A stretch of DNA of 64,000 bases from Bacillota bacterium (GCA_023390335.1 JAEWCZ010000017.1:62001-126000); one strand, 5' to 3'; counted from the stretch's first letter, positions 35,067-43,695 are shown. The notes: generated by a model not told the origin, from the sequence alone. Made by a program: numbers and translations.

Positions 35067-35095
35067 TTGCAAAAAGAAACAAAACCAAGTATAAT
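35067..35095 (+). promoter_or_regulatory. Promoter of the plus-strand structured RNA
   Basis: TTGCAA (35067-35072), 17 bp, TATAAT (35090-35095). Predicted start about 35102, exactly at the foot of the closing stem of the RNA. Confidence 0.75.
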
Positions 35096-35101
35096 AAAAC
35101 T

Positions 35102-35204
35102 GGTTGCTGTGGTGGATGAAAATCCATACGTGTGGGTGGTAATGCACCTGCATGAGTTTCTAAGTGCTACCAACACTTAGAAATCACGGCAACTATTTAA
35201 TTTT
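35102..35204 (+). ncRNA. Candidate structured small RNA, antisense to the 97-aa gene leader
   Basis: P1: GTTGCTGTG (35103-35111) with CACGGCAAC (35185-35193), 9 bp with one G-U. P2: TGGAT-GAAA-ATCCA (35113-35126), a GNRA-loop hairpin. P3: GGTG/CACC (35135-35148). P4: TTTCTAAGTG with CACTTAGAAA (35157-35183), 10 bp. TGGTA (35137-35141) complements TACCA in the P4 loop (35168-35172), allowing a pseudoknot. P1 is followed by TATTTAATTTT, suitable for termination. Own promoter upstream. No ORF. The opposite strand is the leader of the 97-aa gene, so either strand could be functional; both have promoters. Confidence 0.65.
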
Positions 35205-35214
35205 CCCTAAAAAG

Positions 35215-35242
35215 ATTATATCATTATAGGATAATTTTGCAA
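35215..35242 (-). promoter_or_regulatory. Promoter of the 97-aa gene (minus strand)
   Basis: Reading the minus strand, TTGCAA (35242-35237), 16 bp, TATAAT (35220-35215). Predicted start about 35208, the first base of the 13-nt element complementary to the terminator tail. Transcription from here and from 35067 converge over about 100 bp. Confidence 0.7.
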
Positions 35243-35407
35243 GATTTTTTCATTTACTGCCCTTCATAAGTAATTTTGCAAAGAGTGAATATCTCAAATT
35301 TGCTTTGAAATCCCACACTCCACCTGTCCTAACCTAAATACACCTTACAGATATTTTCCGTCTTGATAAGTTATAATTTGCCAATTCTGATATCCCGTAA
35401 ATTCGCA

Positions 35408-35447
35408 ACTTTTGTCACACTTGCAAGGCCTAAAAAACTCAAAGGAC
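35408..35447. repeat. 40-bp direct repeat, copy 1
   Basis: Matches 36849-36888 at 38 of 40 positions (core GCAAGGCCTAAAAAACT). The two copies bracket the lipoprotein/protease pair. The remainder of 35248-35551 shows no gene. Confidence 0.75.
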
Positions 35448-35551
35448 GTGTTTTCTGAACTTTTATATTTACATATAAATACAAGCATTCAAATAGACGG
35501 ATTACATTCCATTTATTTAAATGCTTGTTAATATTAATGAATTAAGTGGAA

Positions 35552-36139
35552 TTACTTACTATTTTTTACCGTGTCCCTAATATCTTTCAGAATATCTTCT
35601 TTTTTTGAATTTGATTTAAATAACTTATTTTGACTACCTACTTTTGACGTATTCTCTGAAAATTCGATTTGCCCTTGAGCAGGATTTAATAGGGAATACG
35701 GCATATCAGGATTAATGTCAATATAACTTTTGAGAAAGAAAACATGGTCACTATCTTTTTTTAAATATCCCCCATTATCAACTGTTGCAGTGTCGACCAT
35801 ATTATTTTTATCACCTAATTGCTTAATCCTTATCGTATCACCAACTTTTACATCACCCTTTATTACTTCCGTTATTTTTACGTCTGATACTGTATATGTT
35901 ACCAAGTCTTCTTCTTTGTTTAATTCTCTTTTTTCTGCATCAGCATTAATATTTATCTTTTCTGCTTTATTGACCTTAGTAACATCACCAACTACAATAA
36001 CATCAGCTTCTTTTGCAAGTTCACTGGTGTCTGAATAATAAGGATAGTCACCACTCATTGTTTTCCCACAGCCAGAAATAGATAAAGAAACAGTTATAAG
36101 TAATGAGAAACCCACTAACAAACTAAGTACTTTTTTCAT
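35552..36139 (-). CDS. Lipoprotein of unknown function
   Basis: 195 residues with lipoprotein signal MKKVLSLLVGFSLLITVSLS and lipobox ISGC (Cys about 24). The mature part has an OB/beta-like region: ADVIVVGDVTKVNK, VSDVKITEVIKGDVKVGDTIRIKQLG, YLKKDSDHVFFLKSY. This pattern is common in small lipoproteins that sense or bind at the cell surface. Follows the protease gene by 27 bp, with AGGAGG-like site, so same operon; could be its inhibitor, substrate or anchor. Confidence 0.7.
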   Translation of the reverse strand: MKKVLSLLVGFSLLITVSLSISGCGKTMSGDYPYYSDTSELAKEADVIVVGDVTKVNKAEKININADAEKRELNKEEDLVTYTVSDVKITEVIKGDVKVGDTIRIKQLGDKNNMVDTATVDNGGYLKKDSDHVFFLKSYIDINPDMPYSLLNPAQGQIEFSENTSKVGSQNKLFKSNSKKEDILKDIRDTVKNSK

Positions 36140-36166
36140 CCTTTTTTACCTCCATTTTTATGTAAT

Positions 36167-36715
36167 TTAATTTGCACCATACGCATTATTCACACCATTA
36201 ATGTCATCTTGTGTAGGTTTAATCAAAGTATCCCTAACTCGATTTTCATTCATAATAGAGTCATTTTTATGCTCTTCAGTAGCGGAAGGATTGTCCTGCA
36301 AACAAAGTGCATGCCCTAATTCGTGGACTATTACACTTTGCCTGAAATTCGATGATTTATCCACCAATAATCTTCGGTTTGTTTTAATGTGGAATTTAGT
36401 AGCTCTACCAGTTATAATGTATTGCAATGATTCAGCTTGATACATCCCGTACCAACTATCAGTATATGAATCATCATCAATCCAATTATGCCCTGAACCT
36501 GGGACTTCTGTTATAACAGTTGGAGTTGGAGTTGCATTCCATGCATTCTTAGAAGCGGTTACCACATCACTATAGGTTGACCTGTTTTCAATGTCAAAGT
36601 TCGGGGATACAAATCCGGCAGAAAAATAGATATAGGCAAAACCTATTCCCGGTGTGATTAATGTTACTAGTAACATACAAACAATAATGGATACCAATTT
36701 CGATCTTTTTAACAT
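36167..36715 (-). CDS. Secreted metzincin-like zinc protease
   Basis: 182 residues with N-terminal signal (MLKRSKLVSIIVCMLLVTLI, cleavage near GFA at about 27). The zinc motif is HELGHALCLQD, an HExxH with Asp as third ligand and Cys in place of the usual Gly, followed by SIMNENR as Met-turn. Small single-domain size recalls snapalysin-type or archaemetzincin-like enzymes. First gene of a two-gene operon with the lipoprotein. Likely acts outside the cell; substrate unknown. Confidence 0.8.
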   Translation of the reverse strand: MLKRSKLVSIIVCMLLVTLITPGIGFAYIYFSAGFVSPNFDIENRSTYSDVVTASKNAWNATPTPTVITEVPGSGHNWIDDDSYTDSWYGMYQAESLQYIITGRATKFHIKTNRRLLVDKSSNFRQSVIVHELGHALCLQDNPSATEEHKNDSIMNENRVRDTLIKPTQDDINGVNNAYGAN

Positions 36716-36848
36716 TTGTCGTTAGACCTCCTACTAAATATAATATACAAATAATAACAAAATATGCAAAAACAGTCAATATTGTTAATTACATATTCTG
36801 TCTTTACGATATCTGCAAAGGTATACTGCAAAAAAATAAAAACGTCAC

Positions 36849-36888
36849 ACTTTTGTCACACCTGCAAGGCCTAAAAAACTGAAAGGAC
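36849..36888. repeat. 40-bp direct repeat, copy 2
   Basis: Second copy of the 35408-35447 repeat; directly followed by the terminator and tRNA-Ser remnant. A GTCACAC motif is repeated in tandem at its left side (36844-36862). Confidence 0.75.
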
Positions 36889-36912
36889 TTTAGATTGGTT
36901 TCTAAAGTCCTT
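36883..36912. terminator. tRNA-linked hairpin terminator
   Basis: AAGGACTTTAGA (36883-36894) with TCTAAAGTCCTT (36901-36912), loop 6. On the minus strand it follows the CCA end of the tRNA fragment and is trailed by TCAGTTTTTT. Confidence 0.7.
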
Positions 36913-36917
36913 CATTT

Positions 36918-36975
36918 TGGCGGAGAGAGAGGGATTCGAACCCTCGGTGAGTGTTACCCCACACACGATTTCCAG
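36918..36975 (-). pseudogene. 3' fragment of tRNA-Ser(GGA), integration scar
   Basis: Minus strand: anticodon loop CTGGAAA, long variable arm, T-arm GAGGGTTCGAATCCCTC, acceptor strand TCTCTCC, G, CCA. The 5' half (acceptor, D-arm, 5' anticodon stem) is absent: the match stops at the anticodon loop. This is what tyrosine-integrase insertion into a tRNA gene leaves on the far side. The intact gene should lie on the other side of the element, outside this window. Confidence 0.75.
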
Positions 36976-37148
36976 AGTTACGTTTCGTTTATTATTAGTA
37001 ATTATTTAGCTATATCTTTCATTATTCAGACCCTTTATATAAGCGCTTTACGAGGATTTTAATTATGTATTTCTTTTCAAACACTTGTACTAGAATGGTT
37101 AGAAAATTTCAAAAAGTGTTAGAAGATTTGTTAGAATGAAGTATTTAA

Positions 37149-37406
37149 CTAGATTATTTTTAATGAGATTAATAAACTAATAACTGAAATAATTAAACTT
37201 ATAATAGTAGCAATAACAACTGCAACCGTTAAATAGAACATTTTCTTAGTATATTTTAACATTGCTTTATTTAGGTTATCTTGTTGTTTACCTACATATA
37301 TATCCCACCACATTGCAGTTCCAGCAGATGTAGTTTTGGCTTTATCATCAAAAATCTTTTTAATTTCTTCATCTGACATTTTCTCTATGTCTTCAAGTGA
37401 TTCCAT
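37149..37406 (-). CDS. Small membrane protein (85 aa)
   Basis: Acidic N-terminus (MESLEDIEKMSDEEIKKIFDDK) and one or two C-terminal TM helices (FYLTVAVVIATIISLIISVISLLISL). AAGGAG precedes the ATG. Lies 39 bp downstream of the DUF4145 gene, same strand; possible partner. Confidence 0.6.
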   Translation of the reverse strand: MESLEDIEKMSDEEIKKIFDDKAKTTSAGTAMWWDIYVGKQQDNLNKAMLKYTKKMFYLTVAVVIATIISLIISVISLLISLKII

Positions 37407-37445
37407 AATAATCTCCTTTACAAAGATTGATTCAAATTCTACATT

Positions 37446-38063
37446 TTATGTACCTTCTCTATCTTTTTTTCTTCGTTCAGCAATTGCAGGTAAAACAAAA
37501 ACTGTTTCTAAAAATCCATCTAGAAAATCTAAGCTTTCACGTATTTCATTTTTATTAACTACTGTAATACTCTCAGGATGAGCCATATCATTTCCAGTAA
37601 TTCGGACTTCATGGGCAAATTCTGATAGTTGTTTTGTTATTATACCTTTACTTTGTAAATTGTCTATTTCAGATTTTAAATTATTACCTTTAGCAGAAAG
37701 TCTTCTTACGGCATTTTGTAGAGCTGCTCTAGCCATAATTGCAGAAGCTTTATAGCTTTCATCAATAAAACATTTCCACGCTTCAAATCTATCAGTTTCA
37801 ATATCTTTTGGTATATCGTAATTATGCTTTGGAGTATATTTAGGTAATTGACTACTGAAGAAATAGTTATAACCATTATAATAAAATGTAACTAGACTGA
37901 TATTTTCACAATTCGGGCATTTGTATAAAACTGAAAAATGAGGCGTACCAGTATTATTACCGTGTTTAAATAAATCTGATAGTTTATTCATATTAACAGG
38001 TTTGTTACAATGTCCACAATTTAGATTTATATTTAATGGAATCTTTTCGCTTTGCAAAAACAT
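37446..38063 (-). CDS. DUF4145 domain protein
   Basis: 205 residues from ATG 38063 (AGGAGG upstream; frame extends further to 38087). Two zinc-knuckle CxxC pairs (NCGHCNKP, YKCPNCENI), then the DUF4145 helical domain with ESYKASAIMARAALQNAVRRLSAKG and FAHEVRITGNDMAHP. The domain is HEPN-related and often found with restriction or other defence genes; molecular role unknown. Confidence 0.78.
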   Translation of the reverse strand: MFLQSEKIPLNINLNCGHCNKPVNMNKLSDLFKHGNNTGTPHFSVLYKCPNCENISLVTFYYNGYNYFFSSQLPKYTPKHNYDIPKDIETDRFEAWKCFIDESYKASAIMARAALQNAVRRLSAKGNNLKSEIDNLQSKGIITKQLSEFAHEVRITGNDMAHPESITVVNKNEIRESLDFLDGFLETVFVLPAIAERRKKDREGT

Positions 38064-38102
38064 TTTATTCCTCCTAAAATATATCAAATGTCCTATTTTA
38101 TT

Positions 38103-38490
38103 CTATATTATATCCCTTGCTTGCAACACTTCAATAGCTTCATTTACTCTGAAATCATGTAAAGTACTTTTCATAAACTGAATATCGTCATTCATTTCGT
38201 CTTCACTTTTGTACCAACTGTAACTACCATCCGTTCTACCTTCATCATTTTCATACGAATATGGTCTTTAGTATTAGAACTTTAGAAATATCTGAAGTAA
38301 GTTTTTCTTTATTAGTAACTTCTTTGCCAGTTTCATAAGTTTTAATAAATTCACCTTTGAAAGTATCAAACAATGTATTGTTGACTACTTTATACCTATT
38401 TTCTACTACCAGAAATCCTATTGAAATAGTTATTAAAATTGAAGAAATAAGAATACATATTCCTAAAAATTTTGATTTTTTCTCTATCAA
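38103..38490 (-). pseudogene. Membrane-anchored protein gene with a frameshift
   Basis: The first frame (from 38490) gives 79 residues: signal-anchor IEKKSKFLGICILISSILI then a hydrophilic region ending ISKVLILKTIFV. One base out of frame the text continues PYSYENDEGRTDGSYSWY through VNEAIEVLQARDII and stops at 38103. One extra base near 38258-38265 explains this. The full protein would be about 130 residues. Confidence 0.6.
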
Positions 38491-38659
38491 TATTTCTCCT
38501 TAAAATTGTCATTTTATTTACCAGACTCCACTAATTTTTTTAACCTTCTCATAAAATCATCATCTTCCCAACAGAATCGTTGTTCTGAACAAATTCGCAA
38601 TGATTAATTGTAATTTTTTACATTATTTTATATTATATTGATATTAAAATCAATGTCCT

Positions 38660-38875
38660 TTTATTGATAATTATTATCAATTATCACATCTATACACATA
38701 TCCATGTTACTGAACTATTCGATATGCTTGTTTTTTAGTGGTATGAAAGTGCTGATATTACTACAGTGTAGAGATTGCTTAAAAAACTTAACTTAAGGTA
38801 AATGCTCTAACTCCCTGGTAAATAGGCATTTTCTCGACATAGTATACGATACTCTATTACCTCATCATGTGACTA
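38660..38875. repeat. Diverged repeat unit with Fur-box-like palindrome (copy 2)
   Basis: Begins TGATAATTATTATCA (7-1-7 palindrome) and shares several blocks with 34426-34640. Lies some 70 bp before the 38943 gene, so could regulate it. Nothing else is seen in 38491-38942 apart from a TATAAT-like box about 38909. Confidence 0.5.
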
Positions 38876-38942
38876 CGAAAATTTGATATAAATTACATTT
38901 AAAGGTATAATTTATAATAAATGCTAAATAGGGAGGACAAAA

Positions 38943-40115
38943 ATGGTTACATGGAAAAAGTGTAGCAATGAACTGCCGGATGATAGTATTTTTTGTAATA
39001 AGTGCAGTTTAAAAATGGATACAACTACTGATGGTAATTTAGTAGTAAGTTTTAAGAAGTTTAATAAGAAGTTTATAATATTAGGTCTTATTGGAATTAT
39101 TCTAGTGGGTGCTGTTATTACAACAGTTATTATTCTAAACAATCCAATTGGAAAGTTTAAAGGAGCAATTAATGATAATAATTACGTTGAAGCATCAAAG
39201 ATTTATACTGAAAAGATTAAAGGAAATACAGACAAAGAAACAGAGGTTACTAACTTCTTAAAATCTTCCATCGAAACTATTAACAAAGACTTTGGTGAAA
39301 ACAAAATAGATTATAATGGTGCGATTTCTCGATTAGATGCCATAGATGAAATAAAGCTAGTTTCAACTGAGGTTTCTTTTGCTAAAAGTGAAGTAAATAA
39401 ACTAAATGATTCAAGAACTGCATATAAGAATGGTAACAAGTTTCTTAAAGTCAAAAATTATAAGTTTGCTTTAAGTGAGTTTAAAAAAGTAAGAAAAGAA
39501 GATGAAAATTATGATAAGGCACAAGAGTTATTAAATACTGTTATTATTCAAACCGAAAAAGTTAATAAAGACACAGTACAAGAAGATACAAAAAATGAGG
39601 AACTTTATAAAAAAGGCATTAAAGAGTTAGAAACAGGTAATTTTGATTCGGCGTCAAAAACATTTTTACTTATAAAAGGTTATAAAGATGCAGATGCAAA
39701 ATGGAATATAGCTGCTGCATTAAGTAATTATGATGAATGGGTTCAGGAAGGAAAACCATATGGGAGTATGTATAAAGCAAGTGCAATTATTCAACTAGCT
39801 CGAATTTATGGAGTAGATTATGGTATAAGTACTAATAAAGTAAAACAAGCAATAAAAGATTTTGGAAAAGAGTATACAGATAAAATAGAAGACAATAAAA
39901 TTCAATCAATAATTGATGCTGATAGAGCTAAATATAAGGAGGGGAATCCTCCTATTGGCTGTACGAAGGAAGAAGCTTTATCTTATTATATTTGGTCAAA
40001 ACCAAGTAATATAAATAAAACTGTAACTAAAAATACTATATATGAGCAATATTGTTATAATGGTAATAGATATTTATATTTTGAAAATAACATATTAACT
40101 TCTATTGATTTGTAG
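38943..40115 (+). CDS. Membrane protein with N-terminal zinc-ribbon remnant and TPR-like repeats
   Basis: 390 residues. N-terminus WKKCSNELPDDSIFCNKC is a zinc ribbon whose first Cys is replaced by Trp, leaving three ligands. One TM helix at about 39-60. Outside, helical repeats with TPR character: AINDNNYVEASKIYTEKI, YKNGNKFLKVKNYKFALSEFKKV, YKKGIKELETGNFDSASKTFLLIKGYKDADAKWN. Closing domain PPIGCTKEEALSYYIWSKP. GGGAGG precedes the ATG. Similar ribbon-TM-TPR proteins are frequent and uncharacterised in clostridia. Confidence 0.7.
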   Translation: MVTWKKCSNELPDDSIFCNKCSLKMDTTTDGNLVVSFKKFNKKFIILGLIGIILVGAVITTVIILNNPIGKFKGAINDNNYVEASKIYTEKIKGNTDKETEVTNFLKSSIETINKDFGENKIDYNGAISRLDAIDEIKLVSTEVSFAKSEVNKLNDSRTAYKNGNKFLKVKNYKFALSEFKKVRKEDENYDKAQELLNTVIIQTEKVNKDTVQEDTKNEELYKKGIKELETGNFDSASKTFLLIKGYKDADAKWNIAAALSNYDEWVQEGKPYGSMYKASAIIQLARIYGVDYGISTNKVKQAIKDFGKEYTDKIEDNKIQSIIDADRAKYKEGNPPIGCTKEEALSYYIWSKPSNINKTVTKNTIYEQYCYNGNRYLYFENNILTSIDL

Positions 40116-40231
40116 TTTTATCTGTTACAAAACCAAATAAGTATGTAAAGAATAGTAATCATTTCGCTAACACATTAATAATATATTTTTGTGCGACATT
40201 TATAAAAGCTAAAAACAAATGTCTATAAATC

Positions 40232-40375
40232 ATATGTTTTCACAGACTTGTCGTTCCTGTGTACGCTCGTATTTTTCAGCATTGGTTAAGTCTTCAGCCT
40301 CTTTATCAAGCAAGTTGTTCAATGTTTCCTCAACACTATTCATGACCAGATTCTTCAGTTTTTCCTTGATGATTC
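40232..40375 (-). pseudogene. IS256-family transposase fragment (N-terminal region)
   Basis: Minus-strand reading gives VEETLNNLLDKEAEDLTNAE followed by KYERTQERQ, the well-known IS256/mutator N-terminal pattern. No start, and broken at both ends. Nothing recognised in 40376-40681. Confidence 0.65.
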
Positions 40376-40681
40376 TATTTAGTAGTAATTAGCGATAATT
40401 GGTATTAACTAGGTTTTTAATTAGCATTATGTTGATTTATTTAGTATTTTTTAACATCATTAATATGTGTCGGTTGCCATGTATCACTTTTATCTTGTGA
40501 CACTGGTGCTGTTATATCCTAATTTATATCGTTAAGTGATATTTAAAGAAGAGTCTGAACTCTTCTTTTTGTTTTGTACATTTTTACTATTTGTAAGAGG
40601 AGCAGAATGAATTTTTATTTTCAAATTATTGATATGACCTTACCACCGCAATGAAGTCACTCACAATCATTAATTATGAAA

Positions 40682-40980
40682 TCAAAATAAGGTCACAGCT
40701 TCCTTATCTTTAAATAGTGTAACTTTTCCCAGCATTAAATCGGATAGTGAGAGACTGTCTTTATAATATAGAAATTGAATAGTTAAAAAGTTAGCATTTC
40801 CTGATACATATTTGCCTTGCCGCTCACGAATATTTCTACTTGGCTTATCAAAAACAGTTAATACATCTTTGGGCTTTTTTCCCCACATTAAAGTTCGGGT
40901 AGGAGAGCGCCTTCAGTGCAGCTCTCAAAATTTGTTGATTACCATCTGAATCCATTCCCTTTGTATCACGTGATTTCTCA
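40682..40980 (-). pseudogene. Unidentified gene relic
   Basis: Two minus-strand frames read MDSDGNQQILRAALKALSYP and then, one frame over, KPKDVLTVFDKPSRNIRERQ to KVTLFKDKEAVTLF, as if one protein had been frameshifted near 40888. No family recognised and no start signal; low confidence. Confidence 0.3.
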
Positions 40981-40996
40981 TATGACACATAAAATC

Positions 40997-41029
40997 AAAA
41001 AAGCTACCTCATAAACAGATAGCTTTTTT
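40997..41029. terminator. Bidirectional terminator after csp
   Basis: AAAAAAGCTA (40997-41006) with TAGCTTTTTT (41020-41029), loop of 13. Confidence 0.8.
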
Positions 41030-41039
41030 CAACGGAAAT

Positions 41040-41240
41040 TTAAGCAAGAAAAACATTAGTTGCTTGCAGACCACGTTGACCTTTTTCTATATCAAAGCTC
41101 ACTCTTTGTCCTTCATCCAAGCTTTTGTAGCCACTTGACTGGATTGAAGAAAAATGAACGAATACATCATCTCCACCATCCACGGTAATAAAACCAAATC
41201 CTTTTTCTGCGTTGAACCATTTTACTGTACCATTATTCAT
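41040..41240 (-). CDS. csp: Cold shock protein (CspA family)
   Basis: 66 residues, full-length CSD fold: GTVKWFNAEKGFGFITVDGG with both RNP motifs (KGFGFI, DVFVHFSSI). Binds single-stranded nucleic acid and melts mRNA structure in the cold. GGAGGTACCAAC precedes the ATG. A 15-bp hairpin in the upstream region suggests leader control. A DEAD-box helicase lies 1 kb away, also typical of cold adaptation. Confidence 0.95.
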   Translation of the reverse strand: MNNGTVKWFNAEKGFGFITVDGGDDVFVHFSSIQSSGYKSLDEGQRVSFDIEKGQRGLQATNVFLA

Positions 41241-41294
41241 GTTGGTACCTCCATCGATTATATTATATTTCGTTGCAAAAACAAAAGCACATAC

Positions 41295-41332
41295 TTTTGT
41301 AAATGATTTTGATGTTTAAATCATTTACAAAA
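41295..41332 (-). promoter_or_regulatory. Hairpin in the csp upstream region
   Basis: TTTTGTAAATGATTT (41295-41309) pairs with AAATCATTTACAAAA (41318-41332), 15 bp, loop 8. On the minus strand it is followed within 8 nt by TTTTGTTTTT, so it may act as an attenuator 55 nt upstream of csp, or terminate an upstream transcript. Confidence 0.55.
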
Positions 41333-41629
41333 ATATGCGCAAATAATTATCACTTTTAAATACTTCTTCAGTCTAGCACATATATAACAATGTGTCAAAT
41401 AATCTAACAATAGAAAATATTCATTTCACTAGAAGAGAAGCTTGATCTTGTTCAAATGAAAAAATGCGGCGGAATATTTAATTGGAACTCATGATTTTCA
41501 GAGCTTTACTTGTTCAAATTCTAAATACTATTCAACCTAAGCACGATTGATTATTCAAGCATTAATTATCTAATATCACCAAAAGTGTTATACTAAACAA
41601 ATAATGTTTTTTTAAAGGAGAACTATTTA

Positions 41630-41857
41630 ATGATTTCAGATAATCTTAACATACCCACTCATAATAATCAGAAGTCTATACGTATACAAGGACATGAATA
41701 TAAAATATATCCTGGTGGAACTATCATTAATAAGCTAAAAGGTTCTATTCAAATTGTAATTGGAACACTAGGGCATTTATTGGATCATCTTAAAAGGGGA
41801 AGCGTTGATTTTAAGAAATTAAAAATGTTGGTATTGGATGAAGCAGGGAGTCTTTAG
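41630..41857 (+). pseudogene. DEAD-box helicase internal fragment
   Basis: 75-codon ORF. The second half, SIQIVIGTLGHLLDHLKRGS and KLKMLVLDEAGSL, is motif Ib to DEAD of an RNA helicase with key residues lost (TPGR to TLGH, DEAD to DEAG). The first half does not belong to it. 41858-42146 carries further decayed text (a KIEEYLKVVAKAMGIEI stretch with stops) and no intact gene. Confidence 0.6.
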
Positions 41858-42200
41858 CGGTAATTGAAAAGGAATTCAAATCAAATTAGAAATACGTAGA
41901 ATGACCGCAGAAGATTATCTGCAAAAAAAGAAGGCGTAAGCGGAGCCCAAGGTAGTGGAGCAAAGATAGAAGAATACCTAAAAGTGGTTGCCAAAGCTAT
42001 GGGAATAGAAATTAGGCTAGAAATTACGGTAAAAACCTGAAAGAGAAACCAAGCAAAAGAAAATCTTTGCACAGGTACGAAAACGGGGAGTAAAGAAACC
42101 CAAAAAGCTATATATTGCCCAAGTATTAGGTCTATTCGGGTATGTCATGTTAATCAAAGAAATATTACCCTTTTCAAGGGTAATCATAAAAGGAGAAAAA

Positions 42201-43457
42201 ATGTTATTTGATAAATTAAATCTAATTTCGCCAATTCGGAAGGCACTATTGGCGGAAGGATATACTACACCTACCGATATACAGGAACAGACTATTCCGC
42301 TCCTGCTTGAAGGAAAAGACCTGGTCGGGTGCGCTCAGACCGGAACCGGAAAGACAGCAGCATTTGCTATTCCCATACTGCAAATGCTTTCTGGAGAACA
42401 AAGGGATTCAAAAGAACTTAGAAGGATTAAGGCCTTAATATTAACTCCTACACGCGAGTTGGCAGTCCAGATTGGAGAAAGCTTCACAGTTTACGGACAA
42501 TATTTAGGTCTTAAAAATAGCGTGATTTTCGGGGGAGTGTCACAGAAACCTCAGACAGATGCTTTAGAAGAAGGAGTAGATATTCTGATTGCAACTCCGG
42601 GAAGATTACTTGATTTAATGAATCAGAAATATATAAACCTTCATCATATAAAGTTCTTTGTGCTTGATGAGGCAGACCGCATGCTGGATATGGGGCTTGT
42701 ATTTGACGTAAAAAGAATCATATCACACTTGCCTGAAAAAAGGCAAACGATGTTATTTTCTGCAACCATGCCGCCGGACGTTTCAAAGCTGATAGACTCT
42801 ATTTTAACGGATCCTGTAAAAGTGGCAGTTACTCCTATTTCATCGACAGTTGATATTATTGAGCAAGCAGTATATTTTGTAGGGAAAAAAGACAAGAAAC
42901 TACTGCTTATCCACCTGTTAAAAAACAAATCCATAACTTCTGCACTGGTGTTTTCACGAACAAAGCATGGAGCTGATAAAATCGTAAAAGAACTTGCTAA
43001 AGTAAGGATACATGCGGAAGCTATTCACGGGAATAAGTCACAGATAGCACGACAAAGGGCATTAAATAATTTTAAAGACAAAAAGACAAGGGTTTTAGTA
43101 GCGACGGATATAGCTGCCAGGGGAATTGATGTGGAAGGATTGTCATATGTAATTAATTATGACTTGCCTAATATACCTGAAACGTATGTTCATCGGATTG
43201 GACGTACTGGAAGAGCAGGATTAGGTGGAGTAGCACTTTCTTTTTGTGATGCGGATGAAAAGCCATATCTGAAAGATATTGAAAAACTCATATCCAAGTC
43301 AATACCTGTAATTGAAGACCACCCTTATACCTTAACTTTAACGGAACCGGCAGAATATAAGGATAAAGCAAGAAAAACTGTTGATGGAAAACCAGACCCA
43401 ATTGGTTATTTTAAGAGTAGCAGAAGAAAGTTACCGAAAAATAATTATAAAAAATGA
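42201..43457 (+). CDS. RhlE-like DEAD-box RNA helicase
   Basis: 418 residues from ATG 42201 (AGGAGAA upstream). All motifs: Q motif TPTDIQEQTIP, AQTGTGKT, PTRELA, TPGR, DEAD in LDEADRML, SAT, and HRIGRTGR. Basic C-terminal tail (SSRRKLPKNNYKK). RhlE-type helicases help ribosome assembly and RNA decay, notably in the cold. No operon partner; debris on both sides. Confidence 0.93.
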   Translation: MLFDKLNLISPIRKALLAEGYTTPTDIQEQTIPLLLEGKDLVGCAQTGTGKTAAFAIPILQMLSGEQRDSKELRRIKALILTPTRELAVQIGESFTVYGQYLGLKNSVIFGGVSQKPQTDALEEGVDILIATPGRLLDLMNQKYINLHHIKFFVLDEADRMLDMGLVFDVKRIISHLPEKRQTMLFSATMPPDVSKLIDSILTDPVKVAVTPISSTVDIIEQAVYFVGKKDKKLLLIHLLKNKSITSALVFSRTKHGADKIVKELAKVRIHAEAIHGNKSQIARQRALNNFKDKKTRVLVATDIAARGIDVEGLSYVINYDLPNIPETYVHRIGRTGRAGLGGVALSFCDADEKPYLKDIEKLISKSIPVIEDHPYTLTLTEPAEYKDKARKTVDGKPDPIGYFKSSRRKLPKNNYKK

Positions 43458-43695
43458 ATCCTTTTCGTCAACTCACCTTGTACCATTTTGACCTCGACCC
43501 ATTATGTTAAAGTTTATACCCCTAAATGTCCACAAACAAGGGCCAATTATTTTGCGGTTTGACCACAACAAGGGTTTCTAAACTTTTTACTGTACATTTT
43601 ATAGGGTATATTTTAAAAGGGTGCATACAATTTAGCAGAGATCCTATACCTTTTAGCAGTAATCAAACAATTTAGCGTAAATCTAAACCGCTAAA

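Noticed and set aside
35102..35204. Retron msr-msd or hammerhead ribozyme
   Set aside because: No reverse transcriptase lies nearby and the RNA is too short for msd; the hammerhead core CUGAUGA...GAAA is not satisfied because GAAA is inside a stem.
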